Assembly (NCBI RefSeq): GCF_001425025.1
Contig: NZ_LMDE01000010.1
Location: forward strand, 165,995 to 229,994
DNA from: Nocardioides sp. Root122
GTDB lineage: Bacteria; Actinomycetota; Actinomycetes; Propionibacteriales; Nocardioidaceae
Length of the DNA: 64,000 nucleotides
Direction of reading: 5' to 3'
A model generated the notes under the pieces. It was given only the letters and a program-made list of their open reading frames with translations. It searched no databases and was not told where the DNA came from. Shown in pieces: positions 9,167 through 16,153 of this stretch; positions within the stretch are counted from its first letter, which is position 1, and each line of letters opens with the position of its first letter. Both the position numbers and the translations under genes were made by a program.

Positions 9167-10147
9167 TCATCGCATCCGCAGCACCTCGGAGACCGGACGT
9201 CGGGGGGTACGTGTCAGCTCGCTGCGCCCGATCGCCTGCCAGCCGATCCGGGTCAGCACGAGTGGATGTCCCTCACCTCGCAGCACGTGGACCCGGAACG
9301 CGGCGCGCGTGCTGTCGACCTCGATCACCTGGGAGAGGGGGACCACGGAGAGCCCGAAGCCGGTCGCCGCCAGCCACAACGCGCTCAGCCCCTCTCCGGC
9401 CCGCAGCCAGCTCGCAGGGTCGTCGCCGGCGCCGAACATGACCACGAGCCCGTCGCTCACCTGCACGTCCTGACCTTCGAGGTCAGCGGATCGCCGGGTC
9501 CTGAAGCGCGTGTGCGGGGCTCCTGAGGCGGAGCCGGAGCCCTCCAGCACTGCCGCCGGGATGCCGTCCGCCGTGGCCCGGTCGAGCCACACCTCGTGCT
9601 CGGTCGACGCTGCGCGGAGCTCTGCCTGGAAGTCGGCTGCCCGGAGGACCAGCCGCTCGACACGGAACCGCACGGCGGCGTCGGTCACCGCGCAGGCGGA
9701 GGTCCCCTGCTCCGCAGCGACGTCCGCGAGCTGCGCCAGCAACGCGTCCGGAACGGGCCACGAGGTGAACCGTCGGCGGTCGGTGCACCGGCGGGCCATC
9801 GCGTCCAGCACCTCGGCCCCGTCCGGCGTCGGCGGGGCCGGTGAGAGAGCGATCCGCGCCAGGAGGTCGGGGTCACGTTCATCCGGGAGCCGGGTCACCC
9901 GCGCCGACCAGCCGAGCGCAGCGGCCGCCGCACGTGCGTGGTGCAGGGCCGCACCGCAGCTGATGACCAGGTTGCGGCCGTCGGGATCGGTCGCGGGGAG
10001 CTGGCGTGAGCGGTCCGCGCGGAGGTCCAAGCCGTGGGACGAGCCGCGCCAGAGCCAGGGCTGCGTGTTGTGCACGCTGGGTGCCAGGGTCGCGGTCTGG
10101 ACGACGCGACGCAGCACCTGCTCCGGCACGACGAGGCGACGGGTCAT
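9167..10147 (-). CDS. Acg-like nitroreductase family protein
   Basis: A 326-residue flavin-type nitroreductase-fold protein. The N-terminal APSVHNTQPW motif and a central RRF segment after DRRR are typical of the Acg group (Rv2032, Rv3127, Rv3131), DosR-regulon members in mycobacteria. Members of this group bind or sequester FMN, and many lack proven reductase activity. A GGAGG sequence lies close before the ATG. The downstream stress-protein gene has its own box, while this gene has a box 64-77 bp upstream in the region shared with the divergent sensor kinase. Confidence 0.85.
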   Translation of the reverse strand: MTRRLVVPEQVLRRVVQTATLAPSVHNTQPWLWRGSSHGLDLRADRSRQLPATDPDGRNLVISCGAALHHARAAAAALGWSARVTRLPDERDPDLLARIALSPAPPTPDGAEVLDAMARRCTDRRRFTSWPVPDALLAQLADVAAEQGTSACAVTDAAVRFRVERLVLRAADFQAELRAASTEHEVWLDRATADGIPAAVLEGSGSASGAPHTRFRTRRSADLEGQDVQVSDGLVVMFGAGDDPASWLRAGEGLSALWLAATGFGLSVVPLSQVIEVDSTRAAFRVHVLRGEGHPLVLTRIGWQAIGRSELTRTPRRPVSEVLRMR

Positions 10148-10210
10148 CAGCTTCCTCCGGGTTGCTCGACGTACGGCATCGAGCGTCGCCGGGTCCGTGC
10201 GGCCGGAGAA

Positions 10211-10224
10211 GGGCCGTTGGTCCT
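10211..10224. promoter_or_regulatory. DosR-type box between nitroreductase and sensor kinase
   Basis: Plus-strand GGGCCGTTGGTCCT, minus-strand AGGACCAACGGCCC, which matches the asymmetric mycobacterial box closely. It lies 64-77 bp before the nitroreductase start and about 115-125 bp before the divergent kinase start, so it may serve either. Confidence 0.65.
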
Positions 10225-10337
10225 GCCCTGTCCGGGCCTCGGGTCGTGAGCTGCTGAGTGCCTCGCACCTTCCGGATCCGGCCGGGGGGCACTAGTTTCG
10301 AAGGCGTCTCGGGCTCTCGCATGGCGGAAGGCGGAAG

Positions 10338-12092
10338 GTGGAGGACGATCCGGGTGGGCACGGCCGCACGGGCGGGCAGGACCTCAGCCAGGCCGCGTTC
10401 GACGACCTGTTGAGGGAGGTGCTTGCGCGGGTCGACGGGGTCCTCGACGAGCAGGCCCGGCTACGTCACCTGCTCGACGCTGTGGTCGGCGTGGCAGCCG
10501 ACCTGTCGCTGGACGGAGTCCTGGACCGCATCCTCTCCGCCGCCCGGGCGCTCGCCGGAGCACAGTACGCGGCCCTCGGAGTGCTCTCTCCCGGTCCGCA
10601 GCGCCACATCCGCACCTTCGTCCACCAGGGCATGGACGAGCGCACCGTTGCCGACGTCGGCGACCTCCCGACCGGGCACGGGTTGCTCGGTCTGCTCATC
10701 GAGGACCCGCGCCCACTGCGGCTCGCCCACCTGTCCGAGCACCCGGCTTCCTACGGCTTCCCGGCTCACCATCCGCCGATGTCGTCGTTCCTCGGCGTGC
10801 CGGTCCGCATCCGCGAGCGTGTCTTCGGCAACCTCTACCTCACCGAGAAGATCGACGGGACCGAGTTCACCGAGCACGACGAAGCCGTCGTGGTCGCCCT
10901 CGCAGCAGCCGCGGGCGTGGCGATCGAGAACGCCCAGCTCTACCAGGAGGCGGCGCACCGCCAGGCGTGGTTGACCGCCACCGCGGAGATCACGTCGATG
11001 CTCGCCGACGACACCTCGACGCAGTCGGCCCTCCAGGTCGTGGCCGATCGGGCTCGGTCCGTGTCCGGGGCGGACGTGGCCTGGCTGGTCCTCGGCTCCG
11101 ATCCCGCGGACCTCCGGCTCGAGGTCGCGTCGGGTGCTCCCGCGGACATGGACGACATGCACCACCTCTCGATGGAGAGGTCGCTGGCGAGCACCGTCGT
11201 CCGGACCGGTCGCCCCGAGGTCGTGATGGACGTCTCGTCCGACCCGCGGGCGGTCGACCCGTCGTCCATCCCCGGCTGGCCGGTGCTCGGACCGGTCATG
11301 GTGCTGCCGCTGCGCTCCGGGCAGGGCGTGGAGGGCGTCCTCTCGCTCGCGTGGACGAAGGAGAACGCGGCCGGCTTCCATCGCGTCGACGCAGCCCTGC
11401 CGGCCAGCTTCGCCGAGCAGGCCACCTTGGCCCTCCAGGTCGCCCGGAGCAGGGACGACCGGCAGCGCCTGGCCCTCTACGAGGACCGGGACCGCATCGG
11501 TCGCGACCTGCACGACACCACCATCCAGCAGCTCTTCGCCGTGGGGCTGGGGCTGCAGGGCACGTTCAACGCGTGCTCCGAGCCCCAGGTCCGAGACCGG
11601 ATCGAACGCGCGATCATGGACCTCGACGACACGGTCAAGGACATCCGACGGACGATCTTCGCGCTCGGTGTCCTCGACACGTCGCACGACATCCAGAGCG
11701 AGGTCGAGCGGGTCGTCGACCGAGCAGGTGCCACGATGAAGCTCCGTCCGGTCTTCCGTGTCGACGGTCCGTTGCGCAGCGCCGTCGGCGCGGAGCTCGC
11801 GCCCGACCTGCTCGCCGTGCTGAGCGAGGCGCTCACCAACGTGAGCAGGCATGCGCATGCCTCGACGGTCGCCGTGCGGATCGCGGTCGATGTCGATGAG
11901 CTCGCCCTCACCGTCTCCGACGACGGCATCGGGATGGACCCTGTCCACCTCGAGAGCGGGCTCGCCAACATGCGCTCGCGGGCCCGCCGACTCGGTGGCG
12001 ACATGGTCGTCGACTCCCGGGCCGGGGCGGGCACCTGCGTCACCTGGACGGTGCCGCTCGCGGCCCCGCGGCACGACCCCACCGCGGGCTGA
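10338..12092 (+). CDS. devS: DevS/DosT-like GAF-GAF sensor histidine kinase
   Basis: 584 residues in the order GAF1 (about 55-200), GAF2 (about 225-365), HisKA_3 dimerisation domain (about 378-445, phospho-His 392 in GRDLHDTTIQQLF) and HATPase_c (N box near SEALTNVSRHAHAS, G box DDGIGMD). In GAF1 the segment HHPPMSSFLGVPVRIR aligns with the region of DevS/DosT that carries the haem-ligating histidine; His145 is the likely equivalent of DevS His149. A haem-based O2, NO or CO sensor is therefore plausible. The GTG start at 10338 follows a GGCGGAAG sequence. The first response regulator gene lies 84 bp downstream, after a tandem box. Gene symbol follows the mycobacterial homologue. Confidence 0.88.
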   Translation: MEDDPGGHGRTGGQDLSQAAFDDLLREVLARVDGVLDEQARLRHLLDAVVGVAADLSLDGVLDRILSAARALAGAQYAALGVLSPGPQRHIRTFVHQGMDERTVADVGDLPTGHGLLGLLIEDPRPLRLAHLSEHPASYGFPAHHPPMSSFLGVPVRIRERVFGNLYLTEKIDGTEFTEHDEAVVVALAAAAGVAIENAQLYQEAAHRQAWLTATAEITSMLADDTSTQSALQVVADRARSVSGADVAWLVLGSDPADLRLEVASGAPADMDDMHHLSMERSLASTVVRTGRPEVVMDVSSDPRAVDPSSIPGWPVLGPVMVLPLRSGQGVEGVLSLAWTKENAAGFHRVDAALPASFAEQATLALQVARSRDDRQRLALYEDRDRIGRDLHDTTIQQLFAVGLGLQGTFNACSEPQVRDRIERAIMDLDDTVKDIRRTIFALGVLDTSHDIQSEVERVVDRAGATMKLRPVFRVDGPLRSAVGAELAPDLLAVLSEALTNVSRHAHASTVAVRIAVDVDELALTVSDDGIGMDPVHLESGLANMRSRARRLGGDMVVDSRAGAGTCVTWTVPLAAPRHDPTAG

Positions 12093-12105
12093 GAGGTCGG
12101 GTCCC

Positions 12106-12141
12106 GGGACCAAAGTCCCGGTCACGGCGGACCAACGGCCG
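12106..12141. promoter_or_regulatory. tandem DosR-type boxes before the first response regulator
   Basis: Box 1 at 12106-12119 is GGGACCAAAGTCCC; box 2 at 12128-12141 is CGGACCAACGGCCG. Centres are 22 bp apart, two helical turns, and box 2 ends 35 bp before the regulator start. Two phased sites are typical of DosR promoters and suggest autoregulation separate from the kinase gene. Confidence 0.8.
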
Positions 12142-12176
12142 GACGAGGGCACGTCGCGCGCCTCTACGCTGAGGCG

Positions 12177-12830
12177 ATGGACGACGAGGCGAGCCAGCCC
12201 ATCCGCGTCTACCTCCTCGATGACCACGAGGTCGTGCGCCGCGGCATCAAGGAGCTGCTGGAGGAGCACGGCGACATCGTGGTCGTGGGCGAGTCGGACT
12301 CCGCCCGTGAGGCTGTGAGCCGGATACCGGCGCTGCGGCCGGACGTCGCGATCCTCGACGGTCGACTCCCCGACGGCTCGGGGGTGGAGGTCTGCCGCGA
12401 CGTGCGGAGCATCGATCCGGCCATCAAGGGCCTCATCCTGACGTCGTACGACGACGACGCGGCGTTGTTCGCGGCCATCATGGCGGGGGCGTCGGGCTAC
12501 CTGCTCAAGCAGGTCCACGGCACCGACCTCGTCGACGGTGTACGACGCGTGGCGAGGGGGCAGTCCCTGCTGGACCCCGCGATGACGGACCGGGTGCTCG
12601 ACCGCATCCGCCACGGCGTGCAGGAGGACGACGAGCTGCACGACCTCACTCCGCAGGAGCGACGCATCCTGGAGCTGGTGGGCGAGGGCCTGTCCAACCG
12701 CGACGTGGCCCGACGCATGTTCTTGTCGGAGAAGACCGTGAAGAACTACGTCTCCTCCGTGCTGAGCAAGCTCGGCGTGTCGAGCCGGACCCAGGCGGCG
12801 GTGCTCGCCGCCCGGCTCACTGCCGGCTGA
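12177..12830 (+). CDS. devR: DosR/DevR-like NarL-family response regulator
   Basis: 217 residues: receiver domain (acidic pair D15/D16, phospho-acceptor D61 in AILDGRLPDG, switch region LILTSYDDD) and a C-terminal LuxR-type HTH (about 150-210). The recognition helix reads EKTVKNYVS, identical to the segment in M. tuberculosis DosR that holds the base-contacting Lys and Asn. The tail RTQAAVLAA also matches DosR. It follows the sensor kinase and has tandem boxes immediately upstream. It is the best candidate for binding the GGGACC-type palindromes throughout the island. Confidence 0.9.
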   Translation: MDDEASQPIRVYLLDDHEVVRRGIKELLEEHGDIVVVGESDSAREAVSRIPALRPDVAILDGRLPDGSGVEVCRDVRSIDPAIKGLILTSYDDDAALFAAIMAGASGYLLKQVHGTDLVDGVRRVARGQSLLDPAMTDRVLDRIRHGVQEDDELHDLTPQERRILELVGEGLSNRDVARRMFLSEKTVKNYVSSVLSKLGVSSRTQAAVLAARLTAG

Positions 12831-13167
12831 GACGTCGCCCGCAGCGGGGCGGCGGTGTGGACCGAAGAGCGGGGCCGGGACAGTGTCCCGAAGATCCCGG
12901 GACCTTCGCCAGTTGACCATCCCCCCGCGGTGGATTGCGATGGACCCACGCCCCGTGAGGGGTCAGCCCGGGTGTCCCACGACGGGGGTCACGTCCGCCG
13001 TACGCCGTGCCGGACGATCTCCCACCTGGGGGGTGTGGAGACGCGGACACCCGGGCTACCAACCAGGAGCGAGGGCCCGTCGCTCTCGGGACGTCCGCCT
13101 CTGGGGCGCCGCGGCCGCAGCGACGATCGTGGACCTCAACGCACCTGTCACCCACCAGGAGACTCCG
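12831..13167. other. 337-bp intergenic region with box-like palindromes
   Basis: No gene is supported on either strand. It holds the perfect palindrome CGGGACAGTGTCCCG (12876-12890), whose half-sites are one base closer than in a normal DosR box, and a degenerate box GGGACCTTCGCCAG (12899-12912). Both precede the small-gene pair at 13168-13637, about 250-290 bp from its start, implying a long leader if they act on it. Confidence 0.5.
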
Positions 13168-13317
13168 ATGATTCCGATCAGCTCACGCACGCCGACCGCC
13201 GAGCGCCGCGTCGGCGCCGGTGAGGGCTCCGTCCCGTCCTCGTCGGAGACGACAGCGCCCACGCCCGTGCAGGTTCCGATCGCCCGTGCCCTGATTCCCG
13301 CGAGGGGCGAGGAGTAG
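13168..13317 (+). CDS. small hypothetical protein (49 aa)
   Basis: The ORF has a good ribosome-binding site (CAGGAG, 7 bases before ATG). The product is Ser/Thr/Pro-rich and probably disordered, without a signal peptide or membrane span. Its stop is 2 bp from the start of the next gene, whose ribosome-binding site lies inside this gene's last codons, so the two are translated together. No family recognised. Confidence 0.5.
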   Translation: MIPISSRTPTAERRVGAGEGSVPSSSETTAPTPVQVPIARALIPARGEE

Positions 13318-13319
13318 GC

Positions 13320-13637
13320 ATGCCGCGCCGGCTCGAGCGGCGCACCAACCTCGCTGTCGGGGGCGCGGAGCAGCTGAGCAACCAGGCCCTGAGCGACGCC
13401 GCGTCACGCCTGCTCGACGAGCGAGGCGACCTGGCTCCCGGCTCGGTGCTCCGCTGCTTCGCGCGCTCGGTGCGCGCCGTCCTCCGGGCCGGCTGCGAGG
13501 CCTCCCAGGTGGCCGTCGCGGCCGAGCAGCTGACCCGGGAGCTGCTCGAGCAGCGTCCCACCGGACTCGGTCCACCTCGGGGCATCGGGCCGCACGCACA
13601 CCTGCTGCAGGTGCCGAGGCCGCGACGGGCGAGCTGA
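13320..13637 (+). CDS. small helical hypothetical protein (105 aa)
   Basis: The product is basic at both ends, with a helical core (residues about 17-80) containing three predicted helices with regular Leu/Val/Ala spacing; it might be a small three-helix dimerisation domain, a guess from pattern only. GAGGAG lies 6 bases before the ATG, inside the preceding 49-residue gene. It converges on the DUF1918 gene 25 bp away. The location beside DosR-like regulators suggests a stress-related accessory protein, but function is unknown. Confidence 0.6.
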   Translation: MPRRLERRTNLAVGGAEQLSNQALSDAASRLLDERGDLAPGSVLRCFARSVRAVLRAGCEASQVAVAAEQLTRELLEQRPTGLGPPRGIGPHAHLLQVPRPRRAS

Positions 13638-13662
13638 TCGGCCCGCGGTGGGTCTGGGTGGG

Positions 13663-13917
13663 TCAGTCGTGCGCCCCGTCGTGTCGTCCCTCACCGGCCA
13701 GGCCGGTGAAGTGCTGCACGAAGGCGTCCGCGCCGGGGAACACGAGGGTCTCGTGCCCGGTGTCGGACCAGCGCACCGTGTAGGGCGGGGTCCCGTCCGG
13801 GTGCCTGACCTCCACGATCTCCCCGTCCCGTGCGGGGCCGTGCAGGCTGCGGACGACCAGCCGGTCGCCGACGGCCGCGTGCAGGGCCCCGTCCTCACCT
13901 CGTGCGGTGGTGGTCAT
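13663..13917 (-). CDS. DUF1918 domain protein (Rv0569 family)
   Basis: An 84-residue protein with the DUF1918 pattern: AVGDRLVV, then GEIVEVRHPDG, PPYTVRW and DTGHETLVFPG. This is a small SH3-like barrel family in actinobacteria; Rv0569 of M. tuberculosis is a DosR-induced member of unknown function. ATG at 13917 was chosen because it has GAGGAGG 6 bases upstream; the frame stays open to 13947. A degenerate DosR-type box lies about 100 bp upstream. Confidence 0.85.
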   Translation of the reverse strand: MTTTARGEDGALHAAVGDRLVVRSLHGPARDGEIVEVRHPDGTPPYTVRWSDTGHETLVFPGADAFVQHFTGLAGEGRHDGAHD

Positions 13918-14018
13918 GGTGCTCCTCCTCGTGTCGAGCGGCCTCACCTCACCATCGTGGGGGTGGCGACCGACTGGTCACCAGAGGCCATCGGCCCGTC
14001 CGGGTCCCGAGCCGAGGG

Positions 14019-14032
14019 AGGACCTTGGGCAC
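14019..14032. promoter_or_regulatory. degenerate DosR-type box upstream of DUF1918
   Basis: Sequence AGGACCTTGGGCAC. The left half is a good match, the right half has mismatches. It sits 102 bp before the DUF1918 start and 79 bp before the possible small plus-strand gene at 14111, so either could be served. Confidence 0.45.
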
Positions 14033-14110
14033 TGACCGCCGGGCGCCGACCTGCCTAGCGTGGGGCTGTCCCGAGCACGCACGAGGACGCAGACGATGGG
14101 GAGGACCCAG

Positions 14111-14296
14111 GTGAATCCTGCCGACGAGCGCCGCCCACGCCCGGCCTGGCGAGGGTGGACGTCCCGCACGAAGGCGCGGACCGCGCGCCTGATCTTCGCG
14201 TCGGTCCCTCGGGCGGACGTGGTGGGTGCCGGCTCCCCACAGGTCCGCGACCCCGGACGGCACGACCCGCGGCGCGTCACGCAGAAGAGGCCGTAG
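14111..14296 (+). CDS. possible small basic protein (61 aa)
   Basis: The frame is open from 14060, but GTG at 14111 has GGGGAGG six bases upstream and is the best start. The product is rich in Arg and Pro, with no recognised domain. Third-position GC is high, which in such GC-rich DNA is weak support. It precedes the second response regulator by 64 bp. It may be a real short gene or a leader. Confidence 0.35.
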   Translation: MNPADERRPRPAWRGWTSRTKARTARLIFASVPRADVVGAGSPQVRDPGRHDPRRVTQKRP

Positions 14297-14360
14297 GACC
14301 CGGTCGGGTGGGGCGGGAAGACCACAGCGCCGCGGATGCCGAGAGGCGTACCGTCGAAGC

Positions 14361-15050
14361 GTGAGGCACCCGGATGTGCCCGATGCACCCCAGCGCGGGC
14401 CGATCACCGTCTTCCTGCTGGACGACCACGAGCTCGTGCGGCGGGGCGTGCGCACCCTGCTGGAGAGCGAGGACGACATCGAGGTCGTCGGGGAGTCCGG
14501 CAGCGCCGTCGGGGCGGTGGACCGGATGCGTGTGCTCCGCCCCCGGGTGGCGGTCCTCGACGGGCGGCTGCCCGATGGCTCGGGGATCGAGGTGTGCCGG
14601 CAGATCCGCTCGGTGCAGCCCGAGACCGCGGGCCTGATCCTGACGTCGTACGACGACGACGACGCGTTGTTCTCGGCGATCATGGCGGGAGCCGCTGGCT
14701 ACGTGCTCAAGCAGGTCAGCGGCACGGACCTGGTCACCGCGGTGCGGCGCGTGGCCGCCGGCCAGTCGATGCTCGATCCGGCGGTGACGGCGCGCGTGCT
14801 GGCGCGCCTGCGGGACGGCCCCCAGCAGGATCCCCTGACGAAGCACCTGACCCCCAAGGAGGAGCAGATCCTCCGGCTCGTGGCCGAAGGGCTGACCAAT
14901 CGCCAGATCGCCGAGCAGCTCGACCTGGCGGAGAAGACCGTCAAGAACTACGTCTCGATCGTGCTCGGCAAGCTCGGGGTGGAGAGCCGGACGCAGGCAG
15001 CGGTGAGGGCTGCCCGCCGACCGGGTTTCCACGGGCCTCCCCACAGCTGA
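14361..15050 (+). CDS. second DosR-like NarL-family response regulator
   Basis: 229 residues from GTG 14361 (GTG 14376 is an in-frame alternative). Receiver domain with D21/D22 and phospho-acceptor D67 in AVLDGRLPDG, then a LuxR-type HTH ending in EKTVKNYVS and RTQAAVRAA. The DNA-recognition segment is identical to that of the regulator at 12177, so both could bind the same boxes. No kinase gene is adjacent; the DevS-like kinase may phosphorylate both, or a distant kinase may serve this one. It is separated from the first regulator by the small-gene and DUF1918 block, which fits local duplication and insertion. Confidence 0.88.
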   Translation: MRHPDVPDAPQRGPITVFLLDDHELVRRGVRTLLESEDDIEVVGESGSAVGAVDRMRVLRPRVAVLDGRLPDGSGIEVCRQIRSVQPETAGLILTSYDDDDALFSAIMAGAAGYVLKQVSGTDLVTAVRRVAAGQSMLDPAVTARVLARLRDGPQQDPLTKHLTPKEEQILRLVAEGLTNRQIAEQLDLAEKTVKNYVSIVLGKLGVESRTQAAVRAARRPGFHGPPHS

Positions 15051-15126
15051 GCGGTGACGCCGCGTCGACCTCGTCGACGACCACGGGCGAGCGGCCAGGT
15101 CCAAGCGGCAGGTCCCAGCGGCAGGC

Positions 15127-16143
15127 TCACGCGGCCGCGTGCGGTTCCAGGTCCGCCGCCCAGCGGCCCCTGCGGGCGAGTCCGTTCATCCGCGCCCGGT
15201 GCAGCAGCGCCGACCGGGCGGCGCCACGGTTCTCCTCCAGGCCCGCCCACGTGTCGAGGACGGGGGCCTGGAGGGCCCTGCCGAAGGAGAAGCTGAGCTG
15301 CCAGGGCTGCGCGGGGGCCCGGTTGAGGGCGTCGAGCCGCGCGGTCGCCTGCTCAGGCGTCTGCCCGCCGGAGAGGAACACGATCCCGGGCACCGACACC
15401 GGCACCGTGTCCCGCAGCACCCCGAGGGTGGCTGCGGCGATGTCCTCGTCGTCGACCTGCTGTCCCGAGGTGGTCCCGGGCAGCACCATGTTGGGCTTGA
15501 GGAGGGTGCCTGACAGGTCGACCCGGTAGCGGGCGAGGTGGTCGTAGACGGTGCGCAGCACGACGGTCGTGACAGCGGCGCACTGCTCGAGCGAGTGGTT
15601 GCCGTCCATGAGCACCTCAGGCTCCACCACGGGGACCAGCCCCTGCTCCTGGGCAGCGGCGGCGTACCTCGCGAGGGCGTGCGCGTTGGCCTCGATGCAG
15701 GCGGCGGTCGGTCGACCCGCGCCGATGCGGATGACGCCGCGCCACTTGGCGAACCGCGCGCCGAGCGTGACGTACTCCGCGAGTCGCTCGTAGAGGTGGT
15801 CGAGGCCCTGCGTCACGTCCTCGTCGGGGAAGCGGGGGAGCGGGGTGAGCCCCGCGTCGACCTTGACGCCGGGAATGATCCCGCGGTCCAGCAACGCCGC
15901 GGGGACCGGCGTCCCCGAGCGCCAGGTCTGGCGCACCGTCTCGTCGAAGAGGATCACTCCGCTGACGTGTTCGTCGAGCCCGGGTGTGCCGAGCAGGAGC
16001 TCCCGGTAGTCCCTGCGCACGGCCTCGGTGGAGTCCAGGCCGATGCGGGCCAGGCGCTTGGCCATGGTCGGGTGGCTCTCGTCGGCGGCGAGGATCCCCT
16101 TGCCGGGTGCGACGAGGGCGGTGGCGGTGGCGTACAACGACAT
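15127..16143 (-). CDS. class I fructose-bisphosphate aldolase
   Basis: 338 residues with the class I aldolase signature GKGILAADES near the N-terminus and the Schiff-base lysine in LLKPNMVLPG. It cleaves fructose 1,6-bisphosphate to glyceraldehyde 3-phosphate and dihydroxyacetone phosphate, or runs in reverse in gluconeogenesis, without a metal. ATG at 16143 has GAGGAGG upstream. It lies 10 bp downstream of the PEP synthase gene in the same direction, so the pair would push pyruvate toward hexose phosphates. Control is probably from the PEP synthase promoter. Confidence 0.93.
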   Translation of the reverse strand: MSLYATATALVAPGKGILAADESHPTMAKRLARIGLDSTEAVRRDYRELLLGTPGLDEHVSGVILFDETVRQTWRSGTPVPAALLDRGIIPGVKVDAGLTPLPRFPDEDVTQGLDHLYERLAEYVTLGARFAKWRGVIRIGAGRPTAACIEANAHALARYAAAAQEQGLVPVVEPEVLMDGNHSLEQCAAVTTVVLRTVYDHLARYRVDLSGTLLKPNMVLPGTTSGQQVDDEDIAAATLGVLRDTVPVSVPGIVFLSGGQTPEQATARLDALNRAPAQPWQLSFSFGRALQAPVLDTWAGLEENRGAARSALLHRARMNGLARRGRWAADLEPHAAA

Positions 16144-16153
16144 GGGGACCTCC

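Noticed and set aside
14294..14312. AGGACCCGGTCGGG before the second response regulator as a DosR box
   Set aside because: Half-site spacing and right half do not fit the consensus; left out of the box list.
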